Source: Ostrinia nubilalis
Lineage: Eukaryota > Arthropoda > Insecta > Lepidoptera > Crambidae
Length of the DNA stretch: 64,000 nucleotides
Assembly (NCBI RefSeq): GCF_963855985.1
Contig: NC_087092.1
Span: 17,856,001-17,920,000, forward strand
Reading direction: 5' to 3'
Below are positions 35,877-47,000 of this stretch, piece by piece. How positions within the stretch are numbered: position 1 is the first letter of the stretch; the number at the start of each line of letters is the position of its first letter. The translations under genes and the position numbers were made by a program. Below the pieces are notes generated by a model. That model was not told where the DNA came from, searched no databases, and was given only the letters and a program-made list of their open reading frames with translations.

Positions 35877-36030
35877 GCTGAACTGTCCCACCAAACTCAA
35901 TGACAGGGGGGCGTTACCATCGTACTACAACTACATTTATATGGTTTCCAACATGGCAAAAATCGGAACCAGCGATCCGGTATTGACGGTGGCGCCCCGC
36001 TGTCAATGTCATAGATAGGACAGTTCAATA
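35877..36030. mobile_element. MITE family D, copy 1
   Basis: CGCTGAACTGTCCCACCAAA ... TAGGACAGTTCA with a TTTCCAACATGGCAAAAATC core. Three copies in this window (also 36274-36420 and 38302-38450). Confidence 0.8.
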
Positions 36031-36273
36031 GGTATATTGGAACTATAAATCTTTTAATAAAATTTCAGACTTGGATCCGTTTTCTGAATTGATATTTCCA
36101 GCTTCAGCGTTCACCTTCTACTCAGGGATTAATTTAATATGAAAGTTCATACTTGATTATAAGATGTGCACGCTCAAGCCAAAAATCTCAATTCGGAAGA
36201 CGGGCTTTTATCTATTTTTACTGATAACTACTCAAATAATCATGCAATCGAGTCTACTAGCTATAGATGACCT

Positions 36274-36420
36274 ACAATGAACTGTCTCACCAAACTCATT
36301 GATAGAGGGGCGCCACCATCGTTCAACTTTAAAGTTTCCAACATGGCAAAAATCGGAACCAGCAACCCGGTATAGACGGTGGCGCCCCCCTGTTAATGTC
36401 TAGGGTAGGACATTTCATTG
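36274..36420. mobile_element. MITE family D, copy 2
   Basis: Same core (TTTCCAACATGGCAAAAATC) with more substitutions at the ends; the oldest-looking of the three. Confidence 0.8.
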
Positions 36421-36620
36421 TATTGGGTCTTTACCTGTCATAAACACCCCGAATCGGACATCAACCATCAACAAAATCAAAATTATCTGTTTAGACTAAT
36501 TAAATTAGTACCTGCAAATCGTCAAATGCTCTTAAGGAGCTTAAACATGTCTCATTCTTTTTTTGCCCTACCAGCGCTTCGAGACAAACATTTGGCAAGT
36601 GCTGAGAAGAAGCGCCGCAA

Positions 36621-36929
36621 CTAGGGTTGCCAGGCGTCCGGCTTTAGCCGGACATGTTTGGCTTTTTAGGGACTTGTCCGGCCAAATATTGCGCTGTCCG
36701 GCTTTTGTTAGGCTTATTATATGGTTGCCGCGCCAGGCGAAAGTCGAGCCACAGAATCATATGAAGCGCACGCATCAGGATGTTGGATAGCAACCGATGA
36801 TGATAGTACTCACTCATGAACTAATTGCCCCCCCCCCCCCCCCGTCACATGTCCGGCTTTTAGGGTAAAATGTCCGGCCAAATGAAGCACAAAGTCCGGC
36901 TTTTGTGATTTTGGACCTGGCAACCCTAG
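36621..36929. mobile_element. TIR element with GTCCGGCTTT repeats
   Basis: CTAGGGTTGCCAGGCGTCCG at the left against GGCAACCCTAG at the right. The interior has several inverted TTTTGTCCGGC-like motifs and a 16-nt C run (36827-36842). Confidence 0.7.
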
Positions 36930-38301
36930 CCGCAACAAACTCAGTCACCACTGTCTGCCGGTTTAAAAATATAAAAAAGTAGGAAGTTACAATACATTCA
37001 GAAGCAAGTAAAGAAAACACAAGCTCGTTTTTAAAATACAATTTATTGACATTCTCATTTTAGAATAGTATGCAAACAGCACTCGATCGTCGGATCACTT
37101 GCAATGGGTTATACATCATTTTGAGCATAATCATAATAAGTTATAGTTACATATTACAGCTAAATCATACTCTGCGGATCGCTCACGACCGGAAATGCAT
37201 TTCTGGATCCAATAAATAAATATGTTACAATCTCAATGCATAAAACAAAAAATGACAATTTTAAAATGAACACATTCCTCTTTGGATAAAATAAAAAGAA
37301 ATACCGGAACACTGATTATGTACAACGAATTCGAAACTAACACCTTGTCAATGTGTCCATTTTATTGTAAAATAAAAACTTGACAAAACATGTACATACA
37401 TAATAACTTGTTCGACGAGACATAGGAACAAAGAAGTCGAGCTCATTGCAAAAGCAAATCCAAAAGGTAACATTTTATTTGGGTAAGTGATCTTTTGTCC
37501 AGAGTAGAAACAAAAAGGAATATCAAAGAGAAATAATAGTAATATAGTGTCAAGCCGCAAGGAACGGAGGGTTCCTTGCGTAGCTGACGCGAGACAAATT
37601 GGACCCTCATTTCTTTTAATATCTTTGCAAAGGGATAGGTTGCTGTTGTAACATAAAAATATAACGAACCAGTATACGTTAAGGTCGGTATTAATACATA
37701 ATGTATTTTAGAAAGTATGGACAATAATAATATTAATTTAATATTCAATCGAAATTAATAGAAATGAGGTCACAATCCGATGTTAACCTATTGTACATAG
37801 TGTATATTTGTCGTTATTCAAATTTATTACATCTGTTGTAGGATAATGTTTTACACATTTACTAGAGCATAGACACACGCAAGACTAAAGCCTGGTTATG
37901 TATTCTAAAATAAAGTAATAGAATATGACTGAAAATAATAACAAAGTTACGTAATAGAAATAAAGAATAAATAAAGCAAGTTAATATTAAACCGTTCGCA
38001 ACGCGGTCAAACACTAAAGTGAACTGTAACGATACGCAGGAGGTACATAGTTCAGTAACGATAGTAATCATTTATATTATATTTATACTAGAAGCGAATA
38101 TTTACAGGGACACGCCACTCTACTAGCTAGATACCTGCCTCCCGACACGGCCGCGCCGCCTCCGACTGCCCGCGACTTTCAAATATTATTAATTTTGTGA
38201 CAGCACGAGTCTTTACTCTGCTTTACTTATACAAAGCGAATAAGATTCTAAATGTAGTATTTTCGATTCGATTTTGAAAATGGCCAAAATATAGATTACC
38301 T

Positions 38302-38450
38302 ACGCTGAACTGTCCCACCAAACTCAATGACAGGGGGGGCGCTACCATCGTTCAACTATATGATTTCCAACATGGCAAAAATCGGAACCAGCGATCCGGT
38401 ATTGACGGTGGCGCCCCACTGTCAGTGTCATGGATAGGACAGTTCAGTAT
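38302..38450. mobile_element. MITE family D, copy 3
   Basis: CGCTGAACTGTCCCACCAAA ... TAGGACAGTTCAGTA, close to copy 1. Confidence 0.8.
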
Positions 38451-38817
38451 TTTGGAACTATAACCGTTTATAAGTGTCACTTAAGGCAGCGGAGGCCGCG
38501 AGACGTCGCCACCGTACTCTACTCGTTACATTAGCCAGTCTTTCGTTTACATATACTACGCGCTACCGCTCCCGCCGCGCCTCTAAGTCGCTGCAAGTCA
38601 ACCAGCTGGTCACCTTGGTCGCCAGACACGATTGCTGACCACTATGATAATAAAAATTACGCACCACTATAATAAAATAAAAATCCATAATAGGATAACT
38701 GATTTGCAGGCAAACAATCTTCAACAATACTAATCTATCTACTTTAGTTAATTTAAATTACCGATTTCCACAATATACTATACATATAAATCAAAAAAAT
38801 AATCAACGCAAGACACA

Positions 38818-39258
38818 ATGAGGGCTATCGTTTCTACACTTATCTGAGGGCTTAGTGTGAGTTTACATCAAAGGTCAAGCGAGCGCGTCAAAAAAATCTA
38901 TGAAGATTTTAGTTCTTGAAAGTGTCCGCTAGGGACGCTGTACAATCTGTCACACATTGTCATTTTTTTACGCAATCGCAATGAGGGTTTTCGCGAATGA
39001 AAAATCCGCCAGATGGCAATACGTGGACGCGAGGTCCAAATGCTGCATGATTGGTTATTTTTGACATGACATTGTCAGATATGTCAAAATCCACCAATCA
39101 CACAGCAGTCAGACCCCACATCCACGTCCCGCCATCTAGCGGATCTTTCATTCCCGAAAACCCTAATTGAAGACTCGCTATAAGCCCCCAGATGACACAC
39201 TGGCGTTTACATGATGACAGTGGCGCCAACTGGTGAGCGCTAAAACGATAGCTCTCAT
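38818..39258. mobile_element. TIR element carrying a nested MITE
   Basis: Outer ends ATGAGGGCTATCGTTT and AAACGATAGCTCTCAT. It belongs with 44214-44430 (shared AGTGGCGCCAACT..GAGCGCTAAA). A different palindromic element sits inside at 38983-39165. Confidence 0.75.
38983..39165. mobile_element. Palindromic MITE nested in 38818-39258
   Basis: GAGGGTTTTCGCGAATGAAA at the left and TTTCATTCCCGAAAACCCT at the right; GCCAGATGGC and GCCATCTAGCGG also pair. Confidence 0.75.
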
Positions 39259-42171
39259 TAGGACTTCAAAACCAAAGTTTATCACTACAAAATACAGTGG
39301 TACAGTAACTCACTGAAGGCAAACAAGGTGACCAGCCGACGATTCTCGCAGCCGCTTCGGGCTCGGCACTCCTCTCGCGTGCACGACCTTACACTGTACA
39401 GTTGACAACCAACCTCATGGTTAGGGGACATCATCAAATAAAAGGGCGCTATACAATTCTGTCGCCTATAAAAAACATAAGCTCCTATAACACTTTTAAA
39501 AACTAACGTAAAAGATCGTGCAACGCGATTTCCACAGCAAAACATATAACTCCGCAATACCTACAGAAATGATACAACTATATCCACAACAGTAAGACTA
39601 TAGTCCACGAGACAGCGAGGACGGAACAACTAATTTGTCAACTAACACATCGTTTGAATAAAATGTTATTTGAATGTAGTGTAAGTTTGCGTTCGGATGT
39701 CGATGGGACTGGCATTTGTCTTTGAAATTCTGTTTTATAAAATAAAAATAATAATAGTTTTGGAAAAATCTAAATACACAGTTGATACCTCGTACACATC
39801 GTAGCGACTTAGAAAGGGCAATTGGAATTGTAGGATCATAGAAGAATGCCATTCCCATCGATTATGATAATTATTTTTATCGATTTCATAAAATAAATTG
39901 CATAAATCGTGTCATGAGTTTAAAGCGAACGTGTTAAGACAAGCTGGAGGTGGCGATACGCACCTTGACGGAACTATGGTCACTATCGTATTGGCACCTC
40001 GTATTTTTGGCACCACTAGCATAACCAAAAGGACAATTTCAAACAAATTATACAAAACAATATAATTTGAAATAAATTCGGAATCAGCACCGAAACGAAT
40101 GAAAACTAGGAACATGGCGACTGATCTGTATATCGACTGGAATTCACGATCAATAATAACGGACTGCACGTCACATAAGATCTTAATCCTAGCAAACGCG
40201 TGCATAGTTCTGTTTGCAAATTATGACGCCGCTACGTTGTCTAATTTGCAAATAATGATTAGAATATGACCCACCATTTATCATTGATCATAGAATCCAA
40301 ATTTATACAACGGTGGAACATACTAACTAGCACCACTATAGCGTTACGTATAACTCAAACCTCCGAACAAATGTATGTTTATAAATGCAGAAATGTTTAG
40401 CTATCATTATGATAAACATCACACGAATAACAATTGACTTTAGCCGAATACTTTTAAAGTTGAAGGGCTCCGGATGCGGTCAGCTTTGGACTGTCGAGGG
40501 GAAACATCAAATATACTTTTATAACCTCAATGTTTCATCTAAACAGGTTAGTGACAGTCAGCAGCAAAGTATATGAAATCTTTTGACCCTTATTACGTCA
40601 GTTATAAGGGAAAAAATAACAAACTCACTGCCGACCCTGCCGAACCGCCGCGAAGCCCCGAAGCAAGACGTGTAACTTATCTTCATAGTGAGTATGTTCA
40701 TTTTCCGTATACTTAAAACCACATCCATAAAGCTCTAGGAGGAAGCCTCACTATACATACATATTATATTATAATTAAAGTAATCGTTCAATTAAATATT
40801 TTTTAAATATCATTTGTAACATTTACACAATCATACAAACTCTAAATCACTAAAGCGTTCTCGATGTCCAACCGACCCTTTCGAATCTTAAGTTTACAAT
40901 TTACATACAATTTTCTAGAACGACGACAATTTTTACATTTTCCTTCGAAAGCGTATCAATTTCATTAATACAACGATCCGGTTGATTGGGTTCAGATTCA
41001 CACTCGACTAGTAGTTTGTTTGGGCGGCGCTGGCTCGCTCCTCGACTTCACGCTAATGTAATACTATTAATTCATTGATCGATTGCAATCGAACTGTCAA
41101 AAGGATTAACGAAACATAAATCAGCCAATTACGACGCAATTGGATTTATCGATAATTTAAAATTCAACGATTATTTGAACATTATATTATCTTGGAATGG
41201 TCGACGAGCGAGTTACCGAGGAACATATTCGCAGCGTCGGAACGTTGATGCTTCAACATTTCTCCGCCTGTTAAAACGAGCGTCATCTTGTGACCGAAAC
41301 AGTATTGTAACCGCAATATAAAAGCTAACCGAAATTTATTTACTATTTCAATCGTGGACGAGTCACAAGATGACAGTGACGAGACATCGTACAATATGTT
41401 CATCGAACCGCAGTCTGTCGAAATCTTTCGTATGCAAAAATACATATTCGGCGATACAAAATCTCTTCATAAGACCCTTTTCTAAGTATAAATATGCATT
41501 AATCCTAACCTAACCTAAGCGGGAGCGATTTTGAACCTAACAGTTTGATATCTTTTTTTTGTATTTTTCAAGAAATGCAAGATTTTTTTGTTAAGTTCAA
41601 ATTCGTGCTCGCGTCTAGTGACTAAGATAAAACCTTGTTAAATATCAATAAAAGCTAAGTGCTTCGGAAGTATAATCATATGTAAGATTAACGTTACATG
41701 TTTTCGCCGGGACCACTAACAAATTTGTCGACTTCGATAAAGCTACTGATAAAGTCACTCGCACCTGCGGACCGATGTGTGAGGTCTATTTAAAGCTGAA
41801 GATCGAACGGTACACGAACCTTTTTACTCTACACTCTCGCGGCGAAAGCGTGACGGATGACGAGTCTATTTCTGCTCTAATCGTGGGGTCGCACAAGGTA
41901 CAGTTATGAGTCCACTTCTATTTAACGTTAGATAAATTGACGGTAAGACGGATTTTCAAATGTTTTTTTTATGATTGTTTTGTTTTAAACGTTCCAATTA
42001 TATTTCAAATTCGTCAATTAGAGCCGGTCGGTTCTAAACACCGATTAGTTTTAAATAAGGATGTTAGTTAACGTCGGTGCTAGGAACGGTTACATAATAA
42101 TGATTCGATCGAATCGACCGTATCTAATCGTCGGTGTTGTTTTCAATTAAAATTGCCTAATATTTTTGTTT

Positions 42172-44082
42172 TCAGAATAAAGAGCAGCATCTAACCAGAT
42201 ACACGTACAAAGTCTTCGCGTTAGGTCTTTGCCTCAGTTGCGGTATCGGGAGGTCGCCTAGAGGGGAGGGTGGCGGTGGGCGGGGAGTGTTGTCTAGAAG
42301 CTCAATATGTGGGAGCGTCCGAGCGCGCTTGAAGCAGGCACGCTTGGCCTCCAACGGAGACTTTTCTGTTAAAATATCTTTTGTTGAATCGACTTCCGAA
42401 TTCAGCTTAGAAATTTTACTCTGGCTCGGCAATCGACGGGGTAACGTGCTAGCCAGCTTGGATTTTTTCGAATTTAATTTCGATTTATCGAGACGCGACG
42501 GTAGATGGCGGGTGGCGGTGGACACTTCCGAATCGTCCTTAGGTTTTTTAATCCGCAAGGATTCAGTATCAGCGTGGGTGATGAGTATACGAGGTAATAG
42601 CGCAGTGCGAGCGGTGTTGCTTCGCTGGAGAATACGTTTATGTTCCTGTGTAGGAGATATATCTTCACTACGCTTGTCTGCCTGCGCACATAAGTCTTCC
42701 GAACTCTGTCCGCGCATATTGGGCCGGGTGACCGCGCGTATGTGAGCTATGTCCTTAGCAAACTGCCGTGGATTAACGTGCGTTTGATCTTTGGTGCACT
42801 GAATGGGACGTATATTCGGAAGCATCGCAACGTCTTTCGCGTCGCGAAGCGGCTTTTCTTGTATACGTGCAGGTTTTTGGGGTGCGTTTTTGATGCACTG
42901 AAGTGATCCCGTTCGTTTGATGCCCATCGGGTGAGCTCGCGGGTTCTGTTTGTTAATTAGACTACCTGGGCCCCGCTGCGGCGACTTCGGCTGGATTATT
43001 TTTGGGTTATAGCGCAGTATTCTCTCGTTATTTTTAGAGGATTCAGGAGCTTCTTTGCTACCGTGTTTAAGGTCTTTTAGCGATCCCGAGTGCGTTTGTG
43101 AGCGGCCACGCGGCGGGAAAACTATATTTTTTGCTACGTCATCACGGCTAGTGGAAGTTTGATACGATTTCGATTGAGACGGTCCCGGCTCGCTCGTTTG
43201 AACATCAATCGACTGCAATACTTTGTTAGGTTGAAGCGGACGCATAACTGTCTTGTGAGTATTTTGTAATGGTTCTACATTTGTGAATCCCCGAGTCGGT
43301 TCACTTGCGGCGTCGACGGCACAGATCAGTTCAACCGGGTCAGCGACCGCTACGCCCCGCGTGGGCCCGGCAGGTGCTACGGCCCAGCTGCTAGGCCCCG
43401 CTACGCCCCACGTGGGCCCATCATTGAGGTCGGCAGGTACACCCTGGCTGCTAGGCCCCGCGGAGTCGACGACGGTAGCGCCCCGTATGCACCTCGTACT
43501 GAAGTCAGCAGGCGCTACGCCCTGGCTGCTAGGCCCCGCGGGGTCGACGACAATAGCGCCCTGCGTGGGCCCCGCACTGTGGTCAGCAGGTACGCCCCGG
43601 CTAGGCCCTGCGGGGTCAATGACCGCTACGCCCCGCGTGGACCCGGAACTTGCTACGGCCCGGCTACTAGGCCCCGCGGTGTCGACGACGGTAGCGCCCC
43701 GCGTGGGTCCCGCACTAAAGTCGGCAGGTGCTACGGCTTGGTTGCTAGGCCCCGCTGTACCCCGCGGGGGCCCCACACTGTGGCTCGCAGGTGCTACGGC
43801 CCGGTTGCTAGGGCCCGCGGAGTCGACGACGGTAGCGCCCCGCGTGGGTCCCACACTGTGGCTCGCAGGTGCTACGGCCCGGCTGCTAGGCCGCGCGGGC
43901 CCGGCGCTGTGGTCGGCAGGTGCTAAGCCCCGGCTACTAGGTCCCGCGGGATCGACGACAGTAGCGCCCCGCGTGGGTCCCACACTGTGGCCCGCAGGTG
44001 CTACAGCCCGGTTGCTAGGCCGCGCGGGCCCGGCAGGCGCATTGGCCCGGCTGCCTGGCCCCGCGACTATAGTGGGCGGGCA
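42172..44082 (-). CDS. 636-codon open extension in frame after the NRBP stop codon
   Basis: From the codon after TAG (44085-44083) to the TGA at 42174-42172 the NRBP frame is open for 636 codons. First comes a stretch of about 10 imperfect repeats of up to 26 residues (GPTRGATVVDPAGPSSRAVA...). A unique, Lys/Arg/Ser/Pro-rich, probably disordered region follows, with basic clusters (KSKLNSKKSKLASTLPRR, KRACFKRARTLP) that could be nuclear signals. It ends TPRPPPPSPLGDLPIPQLRQ and a short hydrophobic tail. No ATG is available at its start (the first in-frame start-like codon is GTG), so it is unlikely to be an independent single-exon gene. Options: readthrough of the TAG, an alternative 3' splice site (the AG of TAG|TGC is in phase with the upstream donor), or a separate gene with unseen upstream exons. 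No recognised domain. Confidence 0.6.
   Translation of the reverse strand, partial: CPPTIVAGPGSRANAPAGPARPSNRAVAPAGHSVGPTRGATVVDPAGPSSRGLAPADHSAGPARPSSRAVAPASHSVGPTRGATVVDSAGPSNRAVAPASHSVGPPRGTAGPSNQAVAPADFSAGPTRGATVVDTAGPSSRAVASSGSTRGVAVIDPAGPSRGVPADHSAGPTQGAIVVDPAGPSSQGVAPADFSTRCIRGATVVDSAGPSSQGVPADLNDGPTWGVAGPSSWAVAPAGPTRGVAVADPVELICAVDAASEPTRGFTNVEPLQNTHKTVMRPLQPNKVLQSIDVQTSEPGPSQSKSYQTSTSRDDVAKNIVFPPRGRSQTHSGSLKDLKHGSKEAPESSKNNERILRYNPKIIQPKSPQRGPGSLINKQNPRAHPMGIKRTGSLQCIKNAPQKPARIQEKPLRDAKDVAMLPNIRPIQCTKDQTHVNPRQFAKDIAHIRAVTRPNMRGQSSEDLCAQADKRSEDISPTQEHKRILQRSNTARTALLPRILITHADTESLRIKKPKDDSEVSTATRHLPSRLDKSKLNSKKSKLASTLPRRLPSQSKISKLNSEVDSTKDILTEKSPLEAKRACFKRARTLPHIELLDNTPRPPPPSPLGDLPIPQLRQRPNAKTLYVYLVRCCSLF
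43300..44060 (-). repeat. Coding-length minisatellite
   Basis: GC-rich tandem repeat with a full unit of 78 bp and shorter variants of about 51, 63, 66, 69, 72 and 75 bp; every length is a multiple of three. On the plus strand it also leaves a frame open, which is a shadow. Confidence 0.8.
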
Positions 44083-47000
44083 CTAGCTGGCGACGTGCTG
44101 CGGCGCGCGGAGGGGCGCGGTCGGCGCGGGGTCGCCGAAGCTGCCGCGTAAGGAGTCTTCCATGAGCCGGCACAGCTTGTCGCGGTCCGCCTGGAAAATG
44201 TATGTGATGCTTTAATGAGGACTATCGTTTTAGCGCTCACCAGTTAGCGCCACTGTAGAGTAAGGTCTTGTCACTTGCTAGTAGCGAAGACAGTGGCGCC
44301 AACTTGTGAGCGCTAAAGTGGTAGGAGGACTATCGTATTTGCACTCATCAAGATGGCGCCACTGTAGAGTAAGGTCCTGTCAATCGCCAGGGGTGCCAAC
44401 TGTTAAGTATAAAAACGATAGCCCTCATTACGTTGACATGACGCTGTTGATAGATTGACACATTTTTTAAACTTTCACAAATCGAAAATTACATTTCAAA
44501 GCAACAGTAAGCCTAGGCGCAGACCACAGACTATTAGTTAGCCGATAGTTACACCTGATTCTAATCTGTATGAAGAATTGGCCGATACGAAATCGGTGTA
44601 ATGTGCGCACTTTTATACATGTCCATACTGATTAACAGCCCGACTCGTCCTATTCTTCATACAAATTAGAATCGGGCACAACTATCGGCCGATTAAAAGT
44701 CAATGATCTGCGCCTAGGAATTTTCACCTCAACTCTACTACTCGCGAAGTTGGCTGAAAATCGCAGTAAGATCACCCGACATGTCGCGTTTTGCGCCCGA
44801 GTCGAAGGGCCCGGACGTGACAAAATTTCAACACACTATACGACTCGGGCAACTTCGGTGCTTCACCGAAGCGTCAAAATAAGTCGTTTAGCTGAGACTT
44901 TAGAATTTACAAAAAAAAATTCAAACCTTGTGGAATAAAAAAGAAACCCGTCGGTCAACCCAAATCAAATCAAATCAAATTCGTTTATTTGTGGAACATA
45001 GGTAAATAACATATTACAGGTGTTAAAAATTAAGTCGGTATCACTATGTTTGGCCCAAGGTCGGCGTACAAATTTACATAACATCATTGAGTCGTATTAG
45101 GTTAGTAGAAATTAAATAAAATAAAAAGTAAGTTAGTAATGTCCAATCGAAAAAAAGGAATCTTATTGCCCGTTTTCACTATCAATCCCTAATTTTTAAG
45201 TGACCCCTATGTAAACAAAATGCCTGTTATGTGTCACCATATCAGGGATTGATGGTGAAAACGGGCATTAGCAATTTTTCTGTAAAAAAAAGTATGTTGC
45301 CAGTCAGAAAATAGTTAGATTCCATACCTCGTGTATGAAGCCGAGCTGCACCAGCTCCCGGGCCAGCGCGTGCGCAGAGTCGCGGCGCGTGACGGCGCAC
45401 GTCAGCTGCCGGTTCATCTTGTCGTCCATGCGCAGCAGGATCGTCATCTGCGGGTGAGGAGTGCACGGTGAGCGAGCGAGAAAGGTAGATAACGAGTTAG
45501 GACCGGGCTTCTATATAATTAACTTTAAAAAAAAATAAAACCGACTTCAAATGCGTGAACACAAAAAAAAAAAAAAAAATATTGCGTATAAAAAAGTTCA
45601 TCCCCAATTTTCCACCCTTGGGGGTGAAATATTTTCTTCAAATTCGCATGAAACCACCCTTTTGACAATACCTATTCAACAAAAAAATAATCGTTCAAAT
45701 TGATTTATAATCGGCGGAGATATTGCGTATAAAAAAGTTCATCCCCAATTTTCCACACTTGGGGGTTGTTTTTTCTATTATTAAATTTAAATGGGACCAC
45801 CCTTGAGGTATTACCTATACGCCGAAAAAAGATTTGTTCAAATCGGTTCATAATTGGCGGAGTTATCGCGTAACAAACATAGAAAAAAAACATACGGGTC
45901 GAATTGAGAACCTCCTCCTTTTTTGAAGTCGGTTGAAAATCGGAGACGAGAGAAGAAGGCGAGACCTCACTCATTGTGGATATGGCTTCTCAGGATTCTG
46001 CCAGCACAACGCCCATAACAACCCAATCCAATCCGAACTCAAACCTGGACGTGGCGGGTGCGGACGTTTCTAATGGCTTAGTCTGCGCGTATTGTTCACA
46101 GTGATATTATATCGTCTGTTAGGTTTTGATTTGCTTGTCGAAGCGCGGCACTGTGAACGTTAAACGTCAAGATCTAAGCGCCCGCGCCCGCTCCAGGTAG
46201 TCTGATTGAGGCCTAAGATATCTGTATTGATAGTCACCAATATAATTTCGAGTAATGTGTAAGGTTCGTTTTCCATCAAAGCAGAAATCAACAATTTCGT
46301 CTTTTTGTTATTCTTCAGTGGAAACGGTTGAGCAAAGCTCCACGCCTCTTTGGTTTGTTTTTTATGTGACAGGAGGCAACGAGCAGACGGAACACCTGAT
46401 GGTAAGTGATTACCATCGCCCATAGACACCCGCAGACCCAGGTGGAAGTAACTTGTTCACTATGCCACTTGTCTCTGCACACATAGCCTCGTCTCTGTTT
46501 CGGTGGAAATCCAGGTCGCGCGGCGGCGGGTCGGCGGCGGTCGTGCTACACTACACACTGACCAGCAGGTCGGGCGGCTGGTGGTGGTGGTGCGGCGGCG
46601 GCTGGAGGCTGCACATCATGTTGACGACGCGGCGGGCCTCCGGCGGGTCGGCGGCGGGCGCGGCGGGCGCGGCTTCGAGCGGCGACGCGGCCCGACCGCC
46701 GACGCCGCGACCCACGCCGCAGCCGTATGCCGTTAGCGGGTAGATGCCGTATCTGGAACACGGCATAGCGCAATATTACAAATCAGATTGGAGCAATGAA
46801 GACCGGATTTTAAACTTTCACGTTCCATTTCAACTAAAATACAATCGGCATCAAATAAATCGCACCTCTCGCGAGCACTTATCAAACGTATGCATCCCCA
46901 CTTCCCACCAACATTAATACCATTTAAAAGCCTAGTTCTAAACTTCATTTCATTAAAGGAAAGGTTTTTACCCCAAAAATGTGTTGAGGATCCAGAGTCA

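Larger units (their letters stand above)
37025..42171 (-). other. Downstream of NRBP: possible long 3' UTR or intergenic
   Basis: Apart from MITEs (38302-38450, 38818-39258) this 5 kb carries no supported gene on either strand. A minus-strand AATAAA lies at 37042-37047. The low repeat density could mean a very long NRBP 3' UTR, but nothing in the sequence proves it. Confidence 0.35.

Noticed and set aside
36827..36842. Run of 16 C as a functional motif
   Set aside because: Simple homopolymer inside a TIR element, possibly a sequencing length error.
41497..41515. Telomere-like CCTAACCTAACCTAA
   Set aside because: Only three copies of the pentamer; too short for an internal telomeric block.
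43283..44086. 267-codon frame on the plus strand
   Set aside because: Shadow of the in-frame minisatellite on the minus strand; it ends with the repeat, whereas the minus frame continues into unique sequence.
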